A stretch of DNA of 64,000 nucleotides, from assembly GCF_900114995.1 (NCBI RefSeq), contig NZ_FOUX01000009.1, positions 124,001-188,000 of the forward strand, written 5' to 3'. Origin of the DNA: Chitinophaga sp. YR627. GTDB taxonomy: Bacteria; Bacteroidota; Bacteroidia; Chitinophagales; Chitinophagaceae. Positions 26,018 to 34,282 of this stretch are shown in pieces; the first letter of the stretch is position 1, and the number at the start of each line of letters is the position of its first letter. Below the pieces are notes generated by a model. That model did no database searches and was not told the DNA's origin. It saw nothing but the letters and a program-made list of their open reading frames with translations. The translations under genes were made by a program, and so were the position numbers.

Positions 26018-26683
26018 ATGATGAATTTGACGATTGCTGAGGAGAACTACATTAAGTCGATTTATAAACTGGAGGAAGAAGGACAGGAAGCGGTCAGCAC
26101 GAACGCCTTAGCTGGTGAACTGGAAACCAAGCCGGCATCTGTAACAGATATGGCGAAAAAACTGAAGGAAAAGAAGCTTATTTCCTACGAAAAATACCAG
26201 GGTATCAACCTGACCGCTGAAGGTAAAAAAGCGGCGCTGAATATCATCCGGAGGCATCGTCTCTGGGAATGTTTTCTGGTAGATAAATTATCATTCAGCT
26301 GGGAAGAGGTACATGAACTGGCGGAAGAACTGGAACATGTACGCAGCGAGAAACTGATCAACCGTCTCAGCGAATTCCTGGGAAATCCGCAGATAGATCC
26401 TCATGGCGATCCTATTCCTGATGCACAGGGTAAAATGGGTAAGCCCCGTCCGCAAACACCGCTTGATAAAGCCAGGGCCAAACGACTGGAAGTCGTGGCT
26501 GTTTCTGATAAATCAACCGCATTACTGGAGTTCCTGAATGCCAAAGGCATCCGCTTGGGCACACAACTGGACGTCATAGAACGTTACGAATTCGACAACT
26601 CTATCGAACTAAAAATACGAAACCAGCCTGCCTTCACCATCAGTGAACAGGTATCAAAAAATATAATGGTCAAACCGATATAA
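26018..26683 (+). CDS. mntR: DtxR/MntR family metal-dependent transcriptional regulator
   Basis: 221 residues. The N-terminal winged helix (LTIAEENYIKSIYKLEEEG, TKPASVTDMAKKLKEKKLI) is followed by the metal-binding dimerisation domain with RRHRLWECFLVDKL, WEEVHELAEELEHV and FLGNPQIDPHGDPIP, which supply His, Glu and Asp ligands. The last 70 residues are an SH3-like FeoA-type domain. The order matches manganese- or iron-sensing repressors. The mntH gene lies 119 nt downstream on the same strand, which favours manganese. The first two codons are both ATG; either may be used. Confidence 0.9.
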   Translation: MMNLTIAEENYIKSIYKLEEEGQEAVSTNALAGELETKPASVTDMAKKLKEKKLISYEKYQGINLTAEGKKAALNIIRRHRLWECFLVDKLSFSWEEVHELAEELEHVRSEKLINRLSEFLGNPQIDPHGDPIPDAQGKMGKPRPQTPLDKARAKRLEVVAVSDKSTALLEFLNAKGIRLGTQLDVIERYEFDNSIELKIRNQPAFTISEQVSKNIMVKPI

Positions 26684-26802
26684 CGCAGTCCGTAGCGGCC
26701 GCTTACAGCCCACCGGAACACATGGGACAGACTAAAAAATTCAACCTGCACTACCGGTATATCACCGGGTCACCGGCCAGCAGACTGCATAACAGCTAAA
26801 AT

Positions 26803-28680
26803 ATGAATCATCAGCACACTTCGTTAGGCGAAGTTCATCAAAGCGTAGATACTACCGTTCCCAGCACCAGCCGCTGGCGTAAACTGCTCTCTTTCTTCGG
26901 ACCGGCATATCTTGTCAGCGTGGGTTATATGGACCCGGGCAACTGGGCGACCGATCTCGCGGGTGGCAGCCAGTATGGTTACACCCTGCTCTGGGTACTG
27001 CTTATGAGTAACCTCATGGCCCTGCTGCTGCAAACACTGAGCGCCCGTCTGGGTATCGTGAGAGGAAGAGACCTTGCACAGGCCAACCGTGAAACCTATC
27101 CTGCCGGCGTTAACTTTATACTTTATATACTGGCCGAAATCGCTATTGCCGCCACTGACCTGGCGGAAGTACTGGGTATGGCCATCGGTATACAACTGCT
27201 GACAGGTCTTCCATTGGAATGGGGCGTTAGCATCACCGTATTTGATACTTTCCTCCTGCTGGTTTTACAGCGTTATGGCATCCGGAAAATGGAAGCCTTC
27301 ATTATCGCATTAGTGGCCATTGTAGGCATCTCTTTTCTTGTGGAACTGTTTATGGCCAAACCTGTATTAAGCGAGGTCGTAACGGGCTTTAAACCTATTA
27401 TTCCTGACAATGCCGCCCTGTATATCGCTATCGGTATCATCGGTGCTACTGTCATGCCGCATAATCTCTACCTGCACTCTGCACTGGTACAGACCCGTAA
27501 GATCAAAAGAGATGAACAGGGTATACGGCAGGCTTTGAAACTGAACTTTATTGATAGTGCGGTGGCCCTGAATCTGGCCTTCTTTGTGAATGCCGCCATC
27601 CTGATACTTGCTGCAGCTGTCTTCTTCAAAACCGGCCGTACCGATGTTGCAGAAATACAGGATGCGCATCAGTTGCTGGAAGGTTTGCTGGGGAATAAAT
27701 GGGCGCCTACCTTATTTGCGATTGCATTGATCGCTGCGGGACAAAGCTCCACCGTAACTGGTACCCTGGCTGGCCAGATCGTGATGGAAGGTTACCTGCG
27801 GCTGCGTATTAATCCCTGGCTGCGCCGTCTGCTGACACGCCTGCTGGCCATCGTGCCGGCCCTCCTGGTGATCCTGCTGGCGGGTCCTGAAAAGGTAGGC
27901 GAATTGCTGGTGTTCAGTCAGGTGCTGTTAAGTCTGCAGTTAGGCTTTGCCATCATCCCGCTCATTCACTTTGTGAGCGATAAAAAGACAATGGGGACTT
28001 ATGCAGTCAATACACCGGTAAAAATTATCAGCTGGATCATCACTGCTGTACTCGTATACCTCAATACCCGCATGGTGTTTACAGAAGCAGTAAAATATAT
28101 CGGTGGCGATGGTAATATCCTGGTGGATATCCTGATTATTGCGGCCGGCATAGGCTTCCTGGTACTGATTGCGATCACAGTGGCCTATCCGCTGATCAGC
28201 CGTTATCAACAGAAAGCGTCTGCCCGTATTCATACAACACCTGACTTTTCACTGGGTGATATCCAGCCGCCTGTATACCAGCGCATCGCACTGGCGCTTG
28301 ACTTCAGTAAGGATGATGAAAAGATCATTTCCAACGCGCTCGCACATGGTAATCCACAGACGGAATACCTGCTGATCCATATCGTGGAAAGTGCGTCTGC
28401 AAGATACCTGGGGAGAGAGTCTGATGACTTTGAAACAAGGAAGGACCAGGAGCAGATGGACGCTTACATCAATCTTTTACGCGCCAGAAATATACGCGCA
28501 AAAGGCTTACTGGGTTACCGTCACCGTGCGGAAGAGATCGTGCGTATCGTAAAAGAAGAAAAGGCCGATTTCCTGATCCTGGGCGGACATGGACATACCG
28601 GTATCAAGGACTGGATCTATGGTGAGACAACCAATCAGGTGCGACATAAGGTAAGAATACCGGTGCTCGTCGTACAATAA
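26803..28680 (+). CDS. mntH: Nramp-family manganese transporter MntH with C-terminal USP domain
   Basis: 625 residues. Residues about 30-460 form the eleven-or-so-helix Nramp core: VGYMDPGNWATDLAGG carries the DPGN metal-binding motif in helix 1 and GATVMPHNLYLHSAL the MPHN motif of helix 6. Residues about 485-625 are a universal stress protein domain (RIALALDFSKDDEKIISNAL, ADFLILGGHGHTGIKDWIYG, the GHGxxG nucleotide loop). MntH imports Mn2+ with protons across the inner membrane. The USP fusion suggests cytosolic nucleotide sensing by the transporter. It follows mntR in the same direction and is probably its target. Confidence 0.95.
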   Translation: MNHQHTSLGEVHQSVDTTVPSTSRWRKLLSFFGPAYLVSVGYMDPGNWATDLAGGSQYGYTLLWVLLMSNLMALLLQTLSARLGIVRGRDLAQANRETYPAGVNFILYILAEIAIAATDLAEVLGMAIGIQLLTGLPLEWGVSITVFDTFLLLVLQRYGIRKMEAFIIALVAIVGISFLVELFMAKPVLSEVVTGFKPIIPDNAALYIAIGIIGATVMPHNLYLHSALVQTRKIKRDEQGIRQALKLNFIDSAVALNLAFFVNAAILILAAAVFFKTGRTDVAEIQDAHQLLEGLLGNKWAPTLFAIALIAAGQSSTVTGTLAGQIVMEGYLRLRINPWLRRLLTRLLAIVPALLVILLAGPEKVGELLVFSQVLLSLQLGFAIIPLIHFVSDKKTMGTYAVNTPVKIISWIITAVLVYLNTRMVFTEAVKYIGGDGNILVDILIIAAGIGFLVLIAITVAYPLISRYQQKASARIHTTPDFSLGDIQPPVYQRIALALDFSKDDEKIISNALAHGNPQTEYLLIHIVESASARYLGRESDDFETRKDQEQMDAYINLLRARNIRAKGLLGYRHRAEEIVRIVKEEKADFLILGGHGHTGIKDWIYGETTNQVRHKVRIPVLVVQ

Positions 28681-28711
28681 ACAAATAGCATATTTATCTT
28701 TACAGATAATC

Positions 28712-28760
28712 AAGCCGTAGTTACTGACAAAATATTGTTAAGTAACTGCGGCTTTTCTTA
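28712..28760 (+). terminator. Intrinsic terminator of mntH
   Basis: AAGCCGTAGTTACT (28712-28725) pairs with AGTAACTGCGGCTT (28741-28754) with one mismatch, followed by TTTTCTTATTT. Confidence 0.85.
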
Positions 28761-28771
28761 TTTACTTATCT

Positions 28772-28837
28772 GACTATAGTTACCCTTCGTTAGTCCTTCC
28801 TTTCCGAACGAAAGACTAATGTAGAAGAACTATAGTC
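28772..28837. repeat. Nested inverted repeat between the mntH and LytTR gene terminators
   Basis: GACTATAGTT (28772-28781) pairs with AACTATAGTC (28828-28837), and inside it TTAGTC (28790-28795) with GACTAA (28814-28819). A competing inner pairing of TTCG with CGAA is possible. It has no T-run and lies between two ordinary terminators, so it is extra to normal transcript ends. Confidence 0.7.
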
Positions 28838-28863
28838 TGACTACTTTCCGACCATTATTTCCC

Positions 28864-28900
28864 CAAAAAAGAAAGGGAAAGATCATTAAGATCCTTCCCT
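28864..28900 (-). terminator. Intrinsic terminator of the LytTR response regulator operon
   Basis: AGGGAAAGATC (28874-28884) pairs with GATCCTTCCCT (28890-28900) with one mismatch. Reading leftward it is followed by a T-rich run, 26 nt past the regulator stop codon. Confidence 0.85.
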
Positions 28901-28925
28901 CGTCTCCTGAAAAAAGCAATATATC

Positions 28926-29666
28926 TTACAATCCCAGTGATGCTTTCAGTCTGGGATAACCTGTCTTACTAACCGGTACTTTCGCACCTGATTTCAATAT
29001 AGCCAGATGATTTTCTTTTTCATATGGCTCGATACGCGTTACCTGATTTACATTCAGCATATAAGAGCGGTGTACGCGTGCAAACTGTTGCGGGTCCAGC
29101 GATTTCTCGAAGAACTGCATTGTTTTATTTTTAAGGAAGGTACCTTCCGGAGTAACGATCTTTACATAATCATCTGCCGCTTCAAGGTAGTGTATATCCT
29201 GTACGGGAATGATTTTGATCTTACCATTGATCTTTACCACGACCCTGTTGCTCTGCATCGGCGAAGCACCAGCTGTATCCAGTAAAGCGGCGGTCTGCTG
29301 CATTTCATCTGCTACACGGCGGTCCAGCCATTTGGAGACAGCTTTATCAAAACGTTCTTTTGAAAAAGGTTTCAGCAGATAGTCGATGGCATTCACTTCG
29401 AATGCGCGGATCGCATGTTCTTCAAAAGCAGTGGTGAATATAACCGCGGGCAATGATTCCACGAGTTCCAGCATTTCAAAGCCATTGATCTTTGGCATCT
29501 GTACATCGAGAAAAATGATATCGGGTTGTTGCTGTTGTATGGCTTTCAATCCTTCAAAACCATCTCCGCATTCCTGCATCAGTTGTATCTGAGAGAAGGA
29601 CTGGAGATATTCTTTCACGATCTCACGCGCCAGGGGTTCATCATCAATTATTACTGCTTTTATCAT
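28926..29666 (-). CDS. LytTR-family response regulator
   Basis: 246 residues. The receiver domain (1-120) has the acidic pair Asp8-Asp9, phosphoacceptor Asp54 in FLDVQMPK, and TAFEEHAIRAFEVNAIDYLLKPF with the conserved Lys. The LytTR DNA-binding domain (about 145-245) contains INGKIKIIPVQDIHYLEAADDYV, FARVHRSYMLNVNQV and VPVSKTGYPRLKASL. Its start lies 23 nt inside the end of the histidine kinase gene, so the pair is translationally coupled. It is the last gene of the four-gene operon that begins with the LiaF-like gene and probably controls that operon. Confidence 0.95.
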   Translation of the reverse strand: MIKAVIIDDEPLAREIVKEYLQSFSQIQLMQECGDGFEGLKAIQQQQPDIIFLDVQMPKINGFEMLELVESLPAVIFTTAFEEHAIRAFEVNAIDYLLKPFSKERFDKAVSKWLDRRVADEMQQTAALLDTAGASPMQSNRVVVKINGKIKIIPVQDIHYLEAADDYVKIVTPEGTFLKNKTMQFFEKSLDPQQFARVHRSYMLNVNQVTRIEPYEKENHLAILKSGAKVPVSKTGYPRLKASLGL

Positions 29667-30702
29667 ATAGTTGCGGCACTTTAATCAGGGTGGTAAAAAT
29701 GTTTCCGTTTTTGTTTGTTTCCAGCAGGTCCTGTCTTCCGAAGAGCAGGTACAATCTGCGCTGGATAGATGCGAGTCCGAAGCCAGTGCCGGCAGGCGCC
29801 TGCAATTCCGGATCGAATGGATTCTGCACCTGTATATGGAGCATATCGTCCGACTGCCATGCATTGATCGCAATCGTGATAGCGTCTGTTGTATCGTATA
29901 GTCCGTATTTGATGGCATTCTCCACAACAGGTTGCAGCAGCATAGGCGGCAGTTTAAATGTTGTGGCGCTGTCTTCGGCAGTGATGTCGGTGGACAGGCG
30001 GTGCCCAAAGCGGACCTTTTCTATGTCAAGATATAATTGCAGGTACTGCATTTCTTCCGGTAGCAGTATCCATTGCTGGTCTTCACGTTTCAGCGTACCA
30101 CGCAGGAAATCACTCAGCTTCAGTACCATTTCTCTTGCCTGCTGCGGACGTAAGGCGATCAGTGCATTGATAGAGTTCAGACTGTTGAACAGGAAGTGCG
30201 GCTGTAACTGCTGTCTCAGTTTGAACAGCTCTGCTTCTCTTGCCATGCGTTCTATGGCTTCTTTACGGGCGAGTTCCTGTTCCTGTTCTGCCATATCATA
30301 CCACATCAGTGTTTTCATCCCGATGAAGATGACGATCAGCCATCCCATAATAAATCTGATGGGGATTGCAAAGAATAACCAGTGCTGATAATAAGGGGTG
30401 GATCCAAACATTTCACCCATGATCCAGAAACAGCCGCCTGCCCACATAAAGGTCAGTACCGAACAGTAGATCAGCAGGAAGATATATTTACCTTTTGCCG
30501 GTCTGTAATGTGATAAGCTGAAACAAACGCCTACTCCTGTCAATGCCAGCGTTACGTTGTGGATAACACTGTCTGTCCATGCGATGCTATCGCTGATGTT
30601 GAACCAGCATATCAGCAGATAGGCCTGTACGACGGTCGCGACGTAGGTAGCCACTATTAAGGTCCATCTGAATGATTTATTTGCCAGTAGATGATTTGCC
30701 AA
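29644..30702 (-). CDS. LytS/YehU-type sensor histidine kinase
   Basis: 352 residues. Four membrane segments lie in residues 10-130 (TLIVATYVATVVQAYLLI and later ones) with no large extracytoplasmic loop, followed by a coiled coil (YDMAEQEQELARKEAIERMA). The His-kinase block LQPHFLFNSLNSINALI carries the phosphorylated His, and the ATPase domain has LLQPVVENAIKYG (N box) and GTGFGLASIQRRL (G box). Such kinases pair with LytTR regulators, as here. With only membrane helices as input, it likely senses envelope state or a partner, such as the LiaF-like protein three genes upstream. Confidence 0.95.
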   Translation of the reverse strand: MANHLLANKSFRWTLIVATYVATVVQAYLLICWFNISDSIAWTDSVIHNVTLALTGVGVCFSLSHYRPAKGKYIFLLIYCSVLTFMWAGGCFWIMGEMFGSTPYYQHWLFFAIPIRFIMGWLIVIFIGMKTLMWYDMAEQEQELARKEAIERMAREAELFKLRQQLQPHFLFNSLNSINALIALRPQQAREMVLKLSDFLRGTLKREDQQWILLPEEMQYLQLYLDIEKVRFGHRLSTDITAEDSATTFKLPPMLLQPVVENAIKYGLYDTTDAITIAINAWQSDDMLHIQVQNPFDPELQAPAGTGFGLASIQRRLYLLFGRQDLLETNKNGNIFTTLIKVPQLYDKSSNN

Positions 30703-30727
30703 GGAGTACGGAATAAGAATGAAAAAA

Positions 30728-31093
30728 TCAGGCGCGTTTATCGATCAGGCTGGGTCCTTTCAGGTGAGCGGCCTTCACCTGAAGCCAGGAAATATAAGCA
30801 TTGGCATCTTCCGGTTCTTCGATGCGGGAATAGAGTTCCATACCATCGTCCAGAGCGGAAAGATTGTTTACTTCCGGTACGTTGATGAAACGCCATTCCA
30901 CCATTTCCTGCCGCTGATTCTTAAAGGCGTATTGTTCCTGTACACCGATCTGGCAGGCACGTCTCCAGGCGTCTTCTCTTGTATCGGCACTGATCAGTCT
31001 TAACTGCTCGTCAAATTGAGGGGTATGATCACCATTACCGCTGATGATCTGGTAAACGATTTTAGCTACAAACCACTGCATAAAATCTATCAT
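30728..31093 (-). CDS. DUF4288 domain-containing protein
   Basis: 121 residues (start at 31093, or four codons later at MQWFVAKIVYQI). Features are WFVAKIVYQIISGNGDHTPQ, QFDEQLRLISADTREDAWRR, EMVEWRFINVPEVNNL and DGMELYSRIEEPEDANAYI, which I recognise as a DUF4288 protein, a small cytosolic alpha/beta fold of unknown role. It lies 25 nt before the kinase gene and 35 nt after the LiaF-like gene, so it is part of the signalling operon. No membrane segment or catalytic motif is visible. Confidence 0.8.
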   Translation of the reverse strand: MIDFMQWFVAKIVYQIISGNGDHTPQFDEQLRLISADTREDAWRRACQIGVQEQYAFKNQRQEMVEWRFINVPEVNNLSALDDGMELYSRIEEPEDANAYISWLQVKAAHLKGPSLIDKRA

Positions 31094-31128
31094 TAAAAAG
31101 GTGAAATAAAAGTTAGTCAGCCGTTGAT

Positions 31129-31935
31129 TCAGACATAGTTTCTGATCTCCACTCCACCGAAGATGCAGGTACCTTTGAGTACGAAGATCTTTTCAGAGTT
31201 GCTGGCATTGGAGAGGAGTTCTACCGGGCGTTTATCGGTCACGCCCCCCATGATGATGGTATCCATTTCGATACGCACATCCCAGTTGGTGGGCAGGATG
31301 ATTTCCACGCCGCCGAAGATACAGGTTACTTCAAACTCGACCCTGTCTTTAAAATCGGACTGGATGAGGTTATAGTCTGCTCCACCGAAGATAGCGGTGA
31401 CATTGGCGCCTTTGAATTCTTTAGATACAACGGCCCTGTTTTCTCCACTGAATATGACATTGGATTCGATAAAATCTTCTGAGGAAGTCATTGGCGGCAT
31501 GACACGCAGGTCTTTTTTCATGGAAGACTCCTGACGTTTGCCGAAGAGGATGGCCAGACCAACGATCACAAAGATGGCGGGCCATATGAAGCGGGTCAGG
31601 TCATAGCTGAGCATCAGGTAATCTTTGGCGAAGAAGACGATACCTACCAGCATTACGATCAGACCACCCCAGTTTTTAAACTTACTGGCTGCCAGGAGGA
31701 TACCACCGATCACGATCAGCAGCAGCTGCCAGGAGAATACCCATTCAGGCATTGCGAGGTCAAGGCTTCTCAGAAAAAGAAACAGACCGATGAGTATAAA
31801 GATGAGGCCTTTGTTGATCCTGCTGCCTTCCCTGTTCTCGCTTTTGCGCTGGATGCGGCGAAGGCGTCTTTCTGCCTTACGTTGCTGTCTTTCACTTGTC
31901 CAGCTATCTCCTTTCGTATATTCCTGGTTGTCCAT
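31129..31935 (-). CDS. LiaF-like membrane protein
   Basis: 268 residues. A basic N-terminus (RQQRKAERRLRRIQRK) is followed by four short membrane helices in two pairs (INKGLIFILIGLFLFLRSLD, WQLLLIVIGGILLAASK, GLIVMLVGIVFFAKD, WPAIFVIVGLAILFGK). After a linker, the C-terminal domain repeats GGADYNLIQ, CIFGGVEIILP and CIFGGVEIRNYV, the beta-helical DUF2154/LiaF-C fold. In Firmicutes LiaF restrains a kinase that responds to cell-wall antibiotics, and here a kinase and LytTR regulator follow in the same operon. Function in Bacteroidota is untested, so the comparison is inference. Confidence 0.88.
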   Translation of the reverse strand: MDNQEYTKGDSWTSERQQRKAERRLRRIQRKSENREGSRINKGLIFILIGLFLFLRSLDLAMPEWVFSWQLLLIVIGGILLAASKFKNWGGLIVMLVGIVFFAKDYLMLSYDLTRFIWPAIFVIVGLAILFGKRQESSMKKDLRVMPPMTSSEDFIESNVIFSGENRAVVSKEFKGANVTAIFGGADYNLIQSDFKDRVEFEVTCIFGGVEIILPTNWDVRIEMDTIIMGGVTDKRPVELLSNASNSEKIFVLKGTCIFGGVEIRNYV

Positions 31936-31956
31936 AGATGTTTAATGTTTACGATA

Positions 31957-31964
31957 CAAACTTA
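31957..31964 (-). promoter_or_regulatory. Candidate -7 box of the LiaF-like operon
   Basis: The minus strand reads TAAGTTTG, matching TAnnTTTG, 21 nt before the LiaF-like start codon. No matching -33 box is seen. Confidence 0.5.
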
Positions 31965-32049
31965 GGAAGAGGGCGTGGGTTCCCGAAGCCTATTTAGGCA
32001 ACAGGTTGGAGAGTTCCGGTGAAAGGCAGGAAAAAGCCGGTAAAAAAGA

Positions 32050-32757
32050 TCATTGCAGGATGGTTCGCATTACACCGGCTAATTTACCGGCCCAGACAGC
32101 CATTCCCTTAGCAGAATAGTGTAATCCGTCGCTGGCTACCAGTCCGGGGTCATGTGGCGCTTTACGCGTATCTTCTGTAACATCCAGGTAATGCACCTTA
32201 AACTTTTTCGAAACGCTTTTGTTAACCGCATTAAAGGCGTCTATTTCAGCGGCAATCTGTTGCCTGTCACGCCCTTCTGCAAAAGGCACGGCGCCCCAGT
32301 CGGGAATAGAGAGTACCACGACCCTGTCTGAATGGTCAGCAGCGAAGTGGATAGCCTGTTTAAGCAGGCGGGTGAATTCGGTCTTGTATTCGGAGACGCT
32401 ACGGCCACGGTACTGGTTATTGACCCCGATCAGGAGGGTGACGATGCTGAAGGTGTCGGTGACATTGGCCTCCGCGATAGCGGCTTCCAGCTCATCAGTA
32501 GTCCAGCCGGTTTTAGCGATGATACGCGGAGGAGCAAGGGAAACCCCCTGTGCTGCCAGCAGTGCGGCTGTCTGATTGGGAAAACGCTCGTTTTCCGGTA
32601 CGCTTTCGCCAATAGTGTAGCTGTCGCCCAAAGCGAGATAAGTAAATTGGTTGATAGTAGTATCCTGGGAAGGATGATGACCCGGTGTCATAGGGATTTG
32701 CTCTTTTTTTGCTCCCAAAAATAAGAAAAAGAGCATTGAACATAGATAGTAGCCCAT
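32050..32757 (-). CDS. SGNH/GDSL-family hydrolase
   Basis: 235 residues. A short hydrophobic N-terminus (MGYYLCSMLFFLFLG) may be a signal peptide or lipoprotein signal. The GDSL block reads TYLALGDSYTIGESVP, with the nucleophile Ser; the Gly block and Asn block (LLIGVNNQYRG) form the oxyanion hole, and the catalytic Asp-His pair is in GLVASDGLHYSAKGM. The family includes esterases, lipases and peptidoglycan or polysaccharide deacetylases, and the substrate cannot be told. The gene is divergent from the isocitrate dehydrogenase gene and 71 bp away. Confidence 0.9.
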   Translation of the reverse strand: MGYYLCSMLFFLFLGAKKEQIPMTPGHHPSQDTTINQFTYLALGDSYTIGESVPENERFPNQTAALLAAQGVSLAPPRIIAKTGWTTDELEAAIAEANVTDTFSIVTLLIGVNNQYRGRSVSEYKTEFTRLLKQAIHFAADHSDRVVVLSIPDWGAVPFAEGRDRQQIAAEIDAFNAVNKSVSKKFKVHYLDVTEDTRKAPHDPGLVASDGLHYSAKGMAVWAGKLAGVMRTILQ

Positions 32758-32775
32758 AAGATGTGTGTTATTCCG

Positions 32776-32783
32776 TACCTTTG
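32776..32783 (+). promoter_or_regulatory. Candidate -7 box of icd
   Basis: TACCTTTG lies 44 nt before the icd ATG, giving a leader of about 40 nt. No good -33 TTTG lies about 20 nt upstream. Confidence 0.6.
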
Positions 32784-32827
32784 CGCTCGATTATTATAAA
32801 TTACGAAACTCGTAAAGAAACTGTTTT

Positions 32828-34093
32828 ATGCCGGCAGAAAAAATATCAATGACCAATGGCCAGTTACAGGTGCCCAATGAACCGATTATTCCTTTTATTG
32901 AAGGTGACGGAATTGGACCCGATATCTGGCAGGCTAGTGTGCGTGTGTTTGACGCCGCTGTTGAAAAGGCCTACGGTGGAAAAAGAAAGATAGAATGGAA
33001 AGAAGTGCTGGCTGGAGAGAAAGCATTCCAGCAGACAGGTGAGTGGCTGCCAAAAGCGACACTGGAAGCATTCAAAGAATACCTGGTTTCCATCAAAGGA
33101 CCTTTATCTACACCGGTAGGTGGCGGTATCCGTTCCCTGAACGTAGCAATGCGCCAGGAACTGGACCTGTATGCCTGTGTACGCCCTGTACGTTGGTTTG
33201 ATAAAGTACCTTCTCCTGTAAAACATCCGGAAAAGGTAGACATGGTGATCTTCCGTGAGAACACAGAAGATATCTATGCCGGTATAGAATATATGTACGG
33301 AACACCGGAAGCTGAAAAGCTGCTGAACTTCCTGCAGAACGAAATGGGTGTTAAAAAGATCCGTTTCCCTGAAACTTCTTCCCTGGGTATCAAACCAGTG
33401 TCCAAAGAAGGTACGGAAAGACTGGTTCGTGCTGCATTGAAATATGCGATTGAGCAGAAACTGCCTTCCCTGACCCTGGTACACAAGGGTAATATCATGA
33501 AATTCACTGAAGGTGGCTTCAAAAACTGGGGCTACGAACTGGCAGCACGCGAGTTTGGTGAGCAGGTATATACCTGGGAACAGTGGGAAGCCACTAAAAA
33601 AGCAAGCGGCGAAGACGAAGCGAATAAAGAACTGAATGTAGCCATTGCACATAAAAAACTGATCGTAAAAGACGTTATCGCGGATAACTTCCTGCAGCAG
33701 ATCCTGCTGGCGCCACAGGACTACTCCGTAGTAGCTACCCTGAACCTGAACGGTGACTATATCTCCGATGCACTTGCTGCTGCGGTAGGTGGTATTGGTA
33801 TCGCTCCGGGCGCTAATATTAACTACCTGACCGGCCACGCTGTGTTCGAAGCAACCCACGGTACTGCACCACGCTTCGCTAACACCAATACTATGAACCC
33901 CAGCTCCGTTATACTGAGTGGTGTAATGATGCTGGAATACATGGGCTGGAAAGAAGCTGCCGATATCATTGTACACGGCCTCAGCACTGCGATTGCACGT
34001 AAACGTGTGACAGTCGATTTCTACAAGCTGATGGACGATGCTACCCTGGTGAAAACCAGCGAGTTTGCAGATGAAATCATCAAGCACCTGTAA
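32828..34093 (+). CDS. icd: NADP-dependent isocitrate dehydrogenase, bacterial subfamily
   Basis: 421 residues. PFIEGDGIGPDIWQASVRVF, KGPLSTPVGGGIRSLNVAMR, VIFRENTEDIYAGIEYMYG and LNGDYISDALAAAVGGIGIAPG match the E. coli-type (type I) enzyme. The phosphorylatable Ser of the active-site loop is represented by GGGIRSLNVAMRQ. It oxidatively decarboxylates isocitrate to 2-oxoglutarate with NADP in the TCA cycle, in the cytosol. The next gene encodes a second, unrelated-subfamily enzyme of the same activity, so this genome should have dual routes at this step. Confidence 0.95.
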   Translation: MPAEKISMTNGQLQVPNEPIIPFIEGDGIGPDIWQASVRVFDAAVEKAYGGKRKIEWKEVLAGEKAFQQTGEWLPKATLEAFKEYLVSIKGPLSTPVGGGIRSLNVAMRQELDLYACVRPVRWFDKVPSPVKHPEKVDMVIFRENTEDIYAGIEYMYGTPEAEKLLNFLQNEMGVKKIRFPETSSLGIKPVSKEGTERLVRAALKYAIEQKLPSLTLVHKGNIMKFTEGGFKNWGYELAAREFGEQVYTWEQWEATKKASGEDEANKELNVAIAHKKLIVKDVIADNFLQQILLAPQDYSVVATLNLNGDYISDALAAAVGGIGIAPGANINYLTGHAVFEATHGTAPRFANTNTMNPSSVILSGVMMLEYMGWKEAADIIVHGLSTAIARKRVTVDFYKLMDDATLVKTSEFADEIIKHL

Positions 34094-34117
34094 CCCTACC
34101 GGTTACGCAACATAGCT

Positions 34118-34205
34118 AGTTCCGCTTTTCAAAGCATTGGTTGACAGACAAATTCATTTTTTTGTAAAAGAAATGCTGTCTGCCCCCGCTTAGGAAAGCG
34201 GAACT
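34118..34205. repeat. Inverted repeat between the two isocitrate dehydrogenase genes
   Basis: AGTTCCGCTTT (34118-34128) pairs with AAAGCGGAACT (34195-34205). Inside the 66-nt loop AGCATT can pair with AATGCT, or CAGAC with GTCTG, as alternatives. The right arm overlaps the putative -33 TTG of the downstream gene, so the element could be a terminator-like or regulatory structure. Confidence 0.7.
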
Positions 34206-34235
34206 TGTAAATTATGACCGGTTATCGTATATTTC
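34205..34235 (+). promoter_or_regulatory. Candidate promoter of the second isocitrate dehydrogenase gene
   Basis: TTG (34205-34207), 20 nt, then TATATTTC (34228-34235), one base off the TAnnTTTG consensus. It would give a leader of about 44 nt. Confidence 0.5.
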
Positions 34236-34282
34236 ACGATTATCACATGAACACTCGTATCTAATTAAAAATCAAAGTCGAA

